A stretch of DNA of 64,000 bases from Lactarius indigo (Eukaryota; Basidiomycota; Agaricomycetes; Russulales; Russulaceae): the NCBI GenBank assembly GCA_025766275.1, contig JAFKAC010000168.1, positions 1-64,000 of the forward strand, given 5' to 3'. A program made the position numbers and the translations under genes. Shown piece by piece: positions 50,118-60,124 of this stretch. The notes beneath the pieces are model-generated. The model was not told the origin of the DNA. It did not search any database and was given only the letters and a program-made list of their open reading frames with translations. Positions within the stretch are counted from its first letter, which is position 1; every line of letters begins with the position of its first letter.

Positions 50118-50700
50118 TGTAATGCCACTACAGGGGCGTTAGGTACGACCTGTACCAAGTTAGTCAATCAAGCGGTAGTACAAGCTCAGAGGCTTGACTT
50201 CAGGAAGAATGATGCACAAGGATCACAAGGACTCAGGTCACTTGGATCGTAGAGGAAGGCTAAGACACGAAGGCCTAGCAAGAACCGGAGTCGCGAGATG
50301 AAAGAGCACACAAAGGTGTTCTATCTTAGACAAGTGTAGTATTACACAAGAAGTCTAGTCTACCATACAAGCTAGATAGGACTAGGTTTAAATAGGCAAC
50401 AGCCAGTATGGCGGCTACAAACAGATGGCGCTATCGCCAGTCTTGGAACAAGGAAGAGATATAAAGAGAACAAAGGGAAGCTATACTGAGAACAAGGGCG
50501 AATCACGCGGGATCACGTGTGATTGGGAACACAATGGAAACTAGCACATGTCGAACTTTATCAGAAGGGAACATCGATAAGTAGGGCGCGCGATAGGAAC
50601 CAGGTAATCGTAAAGTCCGCGTAATCGTACAGGGCTCATATAGTGTCGGGAAAGGAACAGTAAGATGCGAAAGAACGAGTCCAAGAAACAGATCATAACA
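50118..50700 (-). repeat. 5' LTR of element C
   Basis: Element-sense TGTTATGATCTG...GGCATTACA. A TATTTAAA-like promoter box is on the minus strand near 50390. Followed in element sense by TTAAGTCTAG and the GTG start of gag 24 nt on. Confidence 0.9.
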
Positions 50701-50705
50701 TTCTC

Positions 50706-51060
50706 GGCAGGATGGAGTGGCGGTTGGGAGAGGGGTGGGCGATACAGAGAAAGTGGGACCCGGGTAGGGTTATCAGGTGGCCTCGCGCATGCGCCCGTAT
50801 CGATACAGAAATCCCAAGGAAGTGTGTCGGTGAGATATACTAGAACGGGAGCAGGACAGAGAATGACAGTATAAAAAGACAAAGACAAGACAACAAGAGA
50901 CAAGGGAGCCGACGAGAGAGACAAAGAACAACGATAAAAAAGGACAGAGACGAGAGATATTGGATATGAGGTAAGCGGTAGTAATCACACAGAGAAGTCG
51001 TGATTCGAGTGACAGCAAAACGCCAATCGATTACTGCAGTCAATTTACATCATAATGTAA
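50706..51060. other. Spacer between element C and gene N
   Basis: First part resembles the tandem array left of element C; the rest is AG-rich DNA without a supported gene. Confidence 0.35.
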
Positions 51061-54000
51061 CTACATGAGCTTCCTTTTTTTATTCTGAGTATTGCTACTC
51101 TCCACGAGGATTTTAGGGTCGACATCGGCAAGTGTAGTGTCGGGATCGGGATCAGTATCTTGATCGATTGTCTGTATGCCTTTGTGGAAGACACATCGCT
51201 ACAAGAAGTCAGCGCTAGTCAGACACGCGTGTTACGTTTCGAACTGAACACCCTTACTGTACCGGTTGCAACTACGGCGGTAAGGTATATTAGTTGCGGA
51301 CTTACGATACGGTGATACGAGTACGATAGGAGATTGCACGCAGATTGCTGACTGAGGACAGCGCCACTAATACTAGTAGTAGTAGTATTAGGGTTCGAGC
51401 TACTTACGCGATACGTTGGACGCTACTTTACGATGACTCATAGCAGCGTTTGAAAGCCTGCTGAAATTGTATTTAAGATTGCTTGAGAAGACCAAGATAC
51501 GCCATCTTGGTCTTCTTGAATCGTCACTTCTTTCTATTCTCTCTCTCTCTCTAAGATCTCCAGTGTTTACGTTCAACTCCTGTTGTGACCCAGTATCGGA
51601 TACCAAGTCTTGCCGGTGTACCTTCGTGTATTCACTAAGGCAGGAACACGGACCTTCGTGTTGTCGTGTCGAGACACTCGCTAAGTTGTTACCACCTCTA
51701 CTGAGCTCAAGTAGAGCTAACGTCGTGACGACGTTACATTAAGACCAAGATCTCACCGTGGCCGTAACAACCAGAGACCAGTGGATGAGCTTCCGTCCTT
51801 ATTCGCTCCCGAGAAGAGGAGAACACAACGTCCCAACGCGCTTTTTACAAGCTGCCAGTTGGAGGGACAGACAAGAGGAAACTGGATACTTCGTAGAGTT
51901 TAACGGACCTACCAGGTTTCGCCCAGTTGAGTTCAACTTCGACCACTTGTGTTGGGTAGAAGTTACGTGGAACCCTATAGACTCTCAGTGGGACATTATA
52001 CGACCAGCGGGACCCAGATATCAGTGCGACATCGACGCACGAGAACTCAATAGCCGAGCCGACTGGGGCCCCCTCGACGGACAAATACGGGAACACTCAA
52101 CAGGTGAAGTAGTGTCAGAAGAAGCCGAAGAAAACGAACAAAGTCGCGAAGAAAGTGAAGGACGAGAGCCAGACCAGACGGAGACTAGTGGAGGAGCCAT
52201 ACAAGACTTCTTCCTTGAATGAGCTGAGTCCGCACACATCACCGAACCAGAACCAATTCACATCCAATCACCGGCCATCATGGCAACCTTAACACAGGCA
52301 ATGGAAGAAGTCGCGATAGAAGAATCGCGCACCATACGAGAAGAAGCAAGGGCAATTCTCATGCCCATCAATCCAGAAACCGGACGAAGAATGACAGCCG
52401 ACGACGCCGCAATATTTCGAGCCATAGGGTCTGACAGAGGAGACCCACCATCGGGAAGACCTCTAGGCATAGAACTGCCACCAGGAATAGGAGGTCCGAG
52501 CAGTGACCCACCACCACCACCAAATGGGGGAATCCCCTTCGATCTTAGAAGAACCGAACCACCACGAGGACCGCCAGCGGGACCTCCGGGAGGAGGCGAC
52601 GGAGGCGGTGGAGGCGGTGGAGGAAGCGGCGCCAGCGGAGGAGGCCATAATGAGAAACTCACTGGCGAGCCACCCTCTATTTTCGATGGTGACAGACTTA
52701 AAGTCGACCAATTTCTCACGCAGTGGCATGTGTACTGGGGGATGAATTTAGACGCCCCCATCATGCGAAACGACTACAGGAGGTGTCTCCTGTTCCTCTC
52801 CTACATCAAAGGCGGAGGAGTCAGCGAATGGGTCTTGTCCTTCCTGAACTGGCTCAATAGGCAAATACAACGGGGAATCAGTCCCTACACGCGAGAACTA
52901 TGGGACGCCGTAGCTGATGGATTCAGCCAGCGATTCGAGAACACACTAGAACGAGAACAGGCGCAGGCAATACTAAGGAAGGGTTTCAAAATGACGGGGG
53001 AGGACATTGACAAGTACGTCAATGATTTTGAACAGCTGGCACGGAAGGCTCACTACCGCCTCAACGAACCACAAACCATCAACCTATTCACATCGGGCCT
53101 GCTGAGGGAGTTATTCAAGAACACCTTCCAGTTCGACGACCCGATCACATTTGACGACTGGAAGAGAGCCGTTCTCAAAAGACAAAAGAACTACATACAC
53201 CTCAAGGCGAGGCTCAATGAATACAAGAACACGACCACACAGCCGAAGAAACATAGTGGTAACGCAGGATGGGCACTGCCACAGAACTTGCCACAGAACA
53301 ACCCGTGGGCTATGGATACCTCCGCGGATCGTGCCAAAGTAAGACTTGCAGGATCCGAAGACATCAACTTCAACCAGCTGCCCCACGGGTGGTCTCCACC
53401 CCCATTCCCGCCGCGAGGAGGGCCAGGAGCCAGGGGACGCGGAAGAGGGGGGTCTCGAAGGGATTTAAGGAACGTCCTCTGCTATAACTGCAATGCACCG
53501 GGACATCTCTCACGCAATTGCCCACGTCCGCGACAGCAAAGGCAGTGGCAAGCCGCCCCATCAAGCAGCAGAATGACCGAAACAGCGTGGCCCCTGGGGC
53601 CGGTATCACAGTATGAACCATCGCTGCCAGGTTATGCAACACCATTGGTCAGCGCAACTCCCATGCCTCAAATTAACGCGGCAAGCACGAAAACGGCAGG
53701 AGAACAAGCGAAAGAATGGCTTACACAAGTGGCCAATAGTACGGATGAGGTGAAAGACCTCATACTCCAAGATTTGTGGGGAAAAGAGGGTTTTCGGGAT
53801 GCCTAAACCCGTCAGTCTGGGTGAGGGCTTTACAATGTAATTCTGTAATTGTGACAACGCGCTATCGGTCTCTACGAATCCCAGTGACTGTCCGAACGAA
53901 TTACCAAACGACTGAAACCAACGCATTGGTCGACTCTGGAGCGACCGACAACTTTATTCGACCAAGTACTGCAGCACGGGCTGGCATCCCAGTGCAACAA

Positions 54001-57000
54001 TTAGAAACGCCACGCAAGATATGGAATATCGATAACACGGAAAACAAAGCTGGGTTAATCACTCATTACGTTAACCTAGAAGTGAAAACACGAGGACAGA
54101 TAAAAAGAATGACCTTCCTGGTCACCGACCTCGGAAGCGAGGATATGGTGCTCGGTTACCCATGGCTAAGCGCCTTCGAGCCCACTATCTGCTGGGCGAC
54201 GGCAACACTACACCCTGACATGCAGCCCATAACACTAGCTACCACCGAAGAACTACTTACAGTACCCGTCCTTCGGGCCCTAATTACAGTCGAAAAAGAG
54301 GCCATATTACAGGAATTGACCGAAGAAATGTCTATACGCGCCACCACCTCGACGGAGTTGGCCATATCAGCAAAACAACAACAAACGGCAGCTGTGCTAC
54401 TGCCAGTATACGGGGAATTCAGTAAACTCTTCAGCGAACAAGCTTCACAGCGCTTCCCTCCGGCAAGACCCTGGGATCACGCAATTGACTTCAAACCATC
54501 AGCGCCAGCCGCTATAGACTGCAAAATATACCCTATGACGCAGAAGGAGGAAGGCGAACTGAAGGAATTCCTCAAAGAGAAGTTAAGCCAAGGGTATCTA
54601 CGCCCTTCCATCTCCCCGTACGCTTCCTCCTTTTTCTTCATTAAAAAGAAAGACGGAAAACTACGCCCGGTCCAGGACTACCGGGTCATCAATTCCCATA
54701 CCATTCGCAATCAGTACCCGCTACCACTAATCCAGGACCTTATTCTCGACCTCAGTAATGCCCACATCTACACGAAACTCGATATTCGCTGGGGTTACAA
54801 CAACATACATATCCACGACGGCAATCAGGAAAAAGCGGCCTTCAAAACTAAATTCGGCCTGTTCGAACCCACAGTCATGTTCTTCGGCCTCACCAACTCC
54901 CCCGCCACCTTCCAAGCAATGATGAACCACATCTACCGGGACACAATCACGAAGCACGAACGATTGGGCACTACGATACGTGTTTACATGGATGATATTG
55001 GTATTGCAACTCACTTTGACCACGATTTGGCGGCCCATATAGACGCGGTTCGCGATGTCTTACGCGTCGCGGAGGAGCACGACCTCTACTTCAAACTCGA
55101 AAAGTGCCTGTTCCATCAGCCGCGCATGGATTACCTGGGGGTAATCCTTGAAAGGGGGGTGACCCGTATGGACCCTGTAAAAGTTCAAGGCATCAAGGAC
55201 TGGCCGACGCCAACAAAAGTCAAAGACGTTCGCTCCTTCCTCGGCTTCTGTAACTTTTACAGACTTTTTATCTGCGGCTTCACAACTCACGCCAAACCAC
55301 TCACCAAACTAACACGAAAAGATGAAGAATGGCGGTGGACAGAAGATGAAGACAAAGCATTCAAAACCTTGAAACACCTTGTAACAGAAGAGCCGGTGCT
55401 GGCACACCCCGTCCTTCAGGACCCATTTGAGCTGGAAGTTGACGCGTCGGGATACGCGGTGGGAGCCGTCTTACTACAAAAGAAATCTGACGGAAAGCGA
55501 CATCCCATAGGATACTACTCCGCAACGCTCTCAGAAGCAGAGTGCAATTATGACATTTACGACCTGGAACTACTGGCGATCGTCAAAGCATTGAGGAACT
55601 GGAGACCGCTACTCACAGGGGCCCCACACAAAATCAAAATTTACTCCAACCATCTCAACCTGCAGTACTGGAAGTCACCGCAGAAGATCAGTAGATGAGT
55701 CGCCAGGGAAGTACTCGAGCTCTCCGAATATGACTTCGAAATTCACCACATCAAGGGAAAGAATAATGGAAGAGCAGACGCTTTGTCAAGACGGCCGGAC
55801 TATGATCAAGGGATCGAAGACAACAGCGAGGTGGTTGTTTTACCCCCCGAGGTCTTCGTACGAACCCTCAACACCGCACGCACCTTCATCGCAAACCCAA
55901 ATCTACTGCAACCACGCCATCAACAAGACGAAGAAGTGATCAAAATATGGGCTGATCCCCATCACCTCAAAAAGATACAGGGAGAATGGTACAAGGACGG
56001 CAGGTTCGTAATCACAGGACCTGCATCGATCCAGCACGTGCTGATACACGACCATCACGACTTGCCAATACACGGCCACCCGGGAATCGCGAGGACTCAA
56101 CGCATCCTGGAAAGACATTACTGGTGGCCGCGACTTCGAAAAGACGTATATGAATACGTACAAGGTTGTGCAGAATGTCAACGAAACAAAGTAAACACCA
56201 GGCCGATACGAGCCGCGCTACACCCTATTACACCAATACTGGAAGCCATGCCGTTCCACACGGTGGCAGTAGACTTCATCACCAAACTCCCCGTGTCTAA
56301 AGGGTACGATAGCATACTAACTGTCACGGACCACGACTGTAGCAAGGCTTCCATCTTCATCCCATGCCGAGAGGAGATCACCGCAGAAGAAACGGCAACC
56401 CTGTACGTCACCCACATATTTAAACGCTTTGGATTACCGCGCAAAGTTATCAGCGACCGCGACCCTCGCTTTACGTCCAAATTCATCAGGGAGGTCTGCC
56501 GCATTCTGGGAATCCAACAGAACATATCGACTGCGTATCACCCACGTACTGACGGACAGTCTGAGCGAACAAATCAGTGGTTGGAGCAGTACTTACGCTT
56601 CTGGGTAAACGAGCGGCAAGATAACTGGACTGCTTATCTGCCAATCGCTGAATTCGCGCACAACAACTGGCCACATGAACACACCAAGCAGTCGCCATTC
56701 CAACTTCTGATGGGTTATGATCCACAAGCGGATTGGACGGATAAGCCATCCCCTCTTCCCCAAGTAACGGAACGACTAATGCAGCTAAAGGAAGCCAGGG
56801 AAAACGCCCAACGCCTCATGAAAAAGGCACAAGAAGCATGGGTCAGTAACAAAGATACGCCCAAGTTCAAAAACGGCGACCTTGTGTGGCTAGAAGGCAG
56901 ACACTTGCGAACCAATCAACCCACGGCGAAACTAGCGGCGCGACGCCATGGACCCTTTCGGGTGGCTCAGGTGATGTCCCCCTACAATTATCGATTGGAA

Positions 57001-59494
57001 CTTCCCACACAGTGGAGCATTCACCCAGTGTTCCACATCGATTTACTCACACCATACAAGCAAACCCCGATCCATGGGGAAAACTTCACACGGCCGCCAC
57101 CTGAACTGATTGATGGGGAAGAAGAATACGAGGTCGAGGCTATTCTGGACTCTCGGCACTTCAGCAGGGGGCGACGCCTCCAGTATCTGGTCAAATGGAA
57201 GGGATACCCAGACTCGGAGAACCAGTGGGTCAATAAGAACGACATCTTTGCACCCGAAGCTCTCCGCCTGTATCAGGAAACACGGACACACGGGCGAACG
57301 GTTAAAATGGGCAGCGCGAAGACAGAGGAAAGTCATCCCCTCTTCCTACGCTCCACCACCACTCTCATGCCTACTTCCCCACTACAACATGTCACACAAG
57401 CACAGCTCCTCGACTCCCTCACGGAAGACGCCCGCGCCCGCTTGGCTGAGGACGATGACACCGAAATACCCAACACTCAGCTCACACCATGGACACCTCT
57501 TACACCAGCGGAGGGGCCCATCACCGCACAAGAATGGATCAACGTCGTCACCAGATTCCCAGACCCAACAACTACCCCCGACGACGAGCGAGCCGTCGTC
57601 CATGTCTTCCGAAACGACAGCGGCGAACGCGAACCGATCGCCGCTATCCCCCCAAGCGACGACCTCATTGGCATTCGCGGAGTTTTCCCAAGCAACGACC
57701 AGCGTTCAAGTGCTGATGGAATACGAGTTGGAGGGGTGGAAGAGAGTGGCAGCGGAGTGGCAGAAGGAACAGCTCGACTCGGCCGCGGCCCGACTGAGGG
57801 AGATGCGCGAGCGACGGCAGCGATGGCGGCAGCTGAGGCTGGCCATGACGACGAAGATTATTACCCGGTGAGACACTCCTTCCTTCGAACGAAACGCGAC
57901 GCTGATAATCCCGGGGTCACGCCCTGGCTCATCTACTCCGACGGGTCCCCCATGTATCGAGGACGTGTGCGCGTGCCTGGTGCCGCTGATCACCGTCCGT
58001 TCACCGCCACTGAGGATCCCGCGCATGTCATTGCGCCTGAAGGGTTCCGGGCGAACCGACGACCCCATTACATTCGATACCCCATCACCGGACCCGACAG
58101 AGTAGAGCGGGACGCGTCGCACATCCAAATTATCGGAGGGGCAGACCCCCTCATACTGGGAGTTATACCGGGTTCACCACACGTATACGGTAAGCCCTTC
58201 TACGCCGAACCCCACGTGTCAGCCGCGCTCCGCCCCACGTACCCCCACGAAGACCTTGTTGTCTTCGAGGCGGACTGAATCACCGACTGCGCACTCAACC
58301 GCATCAACGATGAGTCGCTCACGGCTGAGGTTACGCGCTTCCGTGCGGCCAGTTATGAGCTCGACCGTCTTCGTGCTCGGGTCAGCCAACTCCGAGCCAT
58401 GATTGAGTGCGCGCAGGACGACAGGAAAGACTCCATTTATCGACTGGAGCGCGCGACAGCGTTGGAGCGTATTGCCGACGAACAACACGACTGGCCGGCA
58501 AGAGACTTTCGGTGAGTCGGGGTCTCACGCTGAAGAGAGGGTGATGTTACGTTTTGAACTGAACACCCTTACTGTACCGGTTGCAACTACGGCGGTAAGG
58601 TATATTAGTTGCGGACTTACGATACGGTGATACGAGTACGATAGGAGATTGCACGCAGATTGCTGACTGAGGACAGCGCCACTAATACTAGTAGTAGTAG
58701 TATTAGGGTTCGAGCTACTTACGCGATACGTTGGATGCTACTTTACGATGACTCATAGCAGCGTTTGAAAGCCTGCTGAAATTGTATTTAAGATTGCTTG
58801 AGAAGACCAAGATACGCCATCTTGGTCTTCTTGAATCGTCACTTCTTTCTATTCTCTCTCTCTCTCTAAGATCTCCAGTGTTTACGTTCAACTCCTGTTG
58901 TGACCCAGTATCGGATACCAAGTCTTGCCGGTGTACCTTCGTGTATTCACTAAGGCAGGAACACGGACCTTCGTGTCGTCGTGTCGAGACACTCGCTAAG
59001 TTGTTACCGCCTCTACCGAGCTCAAGTAGAGCTAACGTCGTCACGACGTTACACGCGAGTGGGAATGCTACCAAGTACTTATGTCCTGAGGGTAACGTGC
59101 CCAGGAAGGCTTCTTGGTATAATACCAGAGTATCCCAATGTCCGTAATGATGGCATAGGGTCGAGGGGGGCCTGGAGGTCCGTCCAAGTAGTCAAACTCA
59201 GAATATTCAATTTCCTTAGCACCGAGCTCGATGCTTGGTACGATAATTAAGTCCGAGATCGCGAGACGAAGCGAGTCTGAAGTAGAATTACCATTCGTGT
59301 AATAGCTCGTTGCGTTCAGCCAAGATCCGAAACACCGCGCAGTTGCAGCAGTGCAACAAGTCCTCCAGTGTTGCTTCATGAATAACTCCCATATTCACTG
59401 CACAAACCCTTTGCTTTTCGATGGCTTCGATAGCCTTAGGAGTCAAGCTGTCGCCAGAGATTTTGTCACCAGAGGGTGCCTCGCTAGTAGACAT
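51061..59494 (-). CDS. Gene N: small unknown protein, intron apparently occupied by element A
   Basis: ATG 59494 opens MSTSEAPSGDKISGDSLTPK...EATLEDLLHCCNCAVFRILAERNEL to about 59290. Further coding lies about 59250-59073 (frame ending ALGTLPSGHKYL-like sequence), though the exact splicing between these parts is unclear. When element A and one CGCG are removed, the minus strand reads GTAGCA...GCTGACTTCTTGTAG, 43 nt, with intron borders and a CTGAC branch site. The next exon (51198-51061) encodes RCVFHKGIQTIDQ, an acidic stretch (TDPDPDTTLADVD) and a basic end (NKKRKLM, stop TAG). No family recognised; the KKRK end could be a nuclear signal. The C-terminal exon is well supported, the whole model less so. 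Confidence 0.4.
51230..51738 (+). repeat. 5' LTR of element A
   Basis: TGTTACGTTTCG...GACGTTACA. A TATTTAAG-type box near 51470 is followed by a 12-bp perfect stem-loop (51487-51498 pairing with 51504-51515, loop ACGCC) and a CT microsatellite. The stem is conserved in the divergent solo LTR at 17038-17546. Confidence 0.92.
51758..53806 (+). CDS. gag: Element A Gag (one internal TGA)
   Basis: Opens at GTG 51758 (CTCACCGTGGCC) or at in-frame ATG 51785. The N-terminal domain (WRDRQEETGYFVEFNGPTRF...WDIIRPAG) runs to TGA 52220-52222; the same frame continues and has its next ATG at 52280. The related Gag at 3450-3814 reads through this place with Gln, so the TGA is probably a mutation, though readthrough cannot be excluded. 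Then Pro/Gly-rich sequence, the core (LTGEPPSIFDGDRLKVDQFL, QWHVYWGMNLDAP, FQFDDPITFDDWKRAV), NPWAMDTSADRA, an RG-rich stretch and a CX2CX4HX4C knuckle (CYNCNAPGHLSRNC, about 53480). Ends TAA 53804-53806 after two slip sites. Confidence 0.88.
53779..53794 (+). promoter_or_regulatory. Tandem -1 frameshift heptamers of element A
   Basis: GGGAAAA (53779-53785) and GGGTTTT (53788-53794), both in X XXY YYZ register with the gag frame (G GGA AAA and G GGT TTT), shortly before the gag stop. Slipping at either enters the pol frame, which is open through both. Confidence 0.65.
53788..58514 (+). CDS. pol: Element A Pol with chromodomain and C-terminal extension (two internal TGA)
   Basis: Protease LVDSGATDN (about 53930), RT (LDIRWGYNNIHI, MFFGLTNSPATF, catalytic YMDD about 54985), RNase H (ELEVDASGYAVGAV), TGA 55696-55698 (element C has Gln, F has Arg), integrase zinc region (HGHPG...GCAECQRNK), DDE core (DFITKLPVS, SDRDPRFTSK, TDGQSERTNQ), ARRHGPFRV and chromodomain (YEVEAILDSRH...YLVKWKGYPDSENQW, about 57125-57230). 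About 400 more residues follow: acidic/Pro-rich, Gly-rich, RRPHYIRYPITGP, then TGA 58276-58278 and a helical end (LTAEVTRFRAASYELDRL, IYRLERATALERI) to TGA 58512-58514. The last part matches the separate post-pol ORF of element C, so A fuses what C encodes separately but lacks the zinc clusters. Confidence 0.9.
58532..58544 (+). other. Polypurine tract of element A
   Basis: GAAGAGAGGGTGA directly before the 3' LTR. Confidence 0.6.
58545..59053 (+). repeat. 3' LTR of element A
   Basis: 509 bp, about 98.8% identical to the 5' LTR by eye. Differences are mainly C/T or A/G, with one G/C in GTCGT(G/C)ACGACG. Confidence 0.92.
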
Positions 59495-60124
59495 TATCGA
59501 ACGTGTATTGTAAACCCGAAGGAATTGGATATAGATGTGGCTGAATGTGGCTTAAACTGTATAGTAGATGGGAATAGCTGAAATAGGCGAGAAAGGTAAT
59601 CTCGGATGATATACACTACTTACAATTACCACCAACGGCATACACCTTCTCCCTGGCTCTCCACCATCTTCTCCTCAGCATTTACGTATCCCTCTCAGGC
59701 TTTCTCCACGGCTTTTACGTTTCCCTCAAATCTAGTCTACAAATTGCTAATTTGATACACAAGAACCGCCCTGAAAATCACTTGGGATTTGCACGTGTTG
59801 TACACGATGTCGTTTATGCCTGGTCCCATGATGGAATTGCTCCATTCTCAGCTAGGCGACGGTCGCTTCTCAGACACTGGTTCTACCAATTACCACACAA
59901 GGGAGGCCCCTCGTTCTCTAGATCCTGGTTCTACCAGTTACCACACTAGGGAGGCCCCTCGTTCTCTAGACTCTTATATGCTAGCTCGCGATCCACATAC
60001 TCAGTCATACCACCACCCGCCTACCTCACTTTGGTTGCCTTACCCTGGGCCGAAAGATACTGACACCCCCCCTAGAGAGGCCTCACACAGTTGACATTCG
60101 GTCAATGCCTCTGGGTCATTCCAT
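59495..60124. other. Region between genes N and LM
   Basis: Divergent intergenic space. It contains two direct copies of a roughly 50-bp unit (GGTTCTACCA(A/G)TTACCACAC...GAGGCCCCTCGTTCTCTAGA, about 59878-59975). An open frame with the matching peptide repeat NYHTREAPRSLD / SYHTREAPRSLD may be an upstream exon of LM, but no splice connection is clear. Confidence 0.4.

Larger units (their letters stand above)
42225..50700 (-). mobile_element. Element C: full-length Ty3/gypsy chromovirus (decayed)
   Basis: 8,476 bp on the minus strand with two 583-bp LTRs (42225-42807, 50118-50700) flanked by perfect TTCTC (42220-42224, 50701-50705). The LTRs differ at roughly 20 positions, essentially all transitions. 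Order (minus): LTR, gag, pol with chromodomain, overlapping post-pol ORF, purine tract, LTR. Several TGA stops, one frameshift and an E solo LTR show it is dead but moderately young. Confidence 0.93.
51230..59053 (+). mobile_element. Element A: full-length Ty3/gypsy chromovirus
   Basis: 7,824 bp with two 509-bp LTRs (51230-51738, 58545-59053) differing at about 6 positions, so young. Target duplication is CGCG (51226-51229, 59054-59057), or ACGCG if the terminal A is shared. Order: LTR, gag, pol with chromodomain and a long C-terminal extension, purine tract, LTR. Three in-frame TGA codons (52220, 55696, 58276) interrupt an otherwise intact coding region. Confidence 0.93.

Noticed and set aside
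58782..59250. ORFs across the A LTR and its flank
   Set aside because: Run over the LTR stem-loop and the CT microsatellite; identical frames occur in the 5' LTR, so not host genes.
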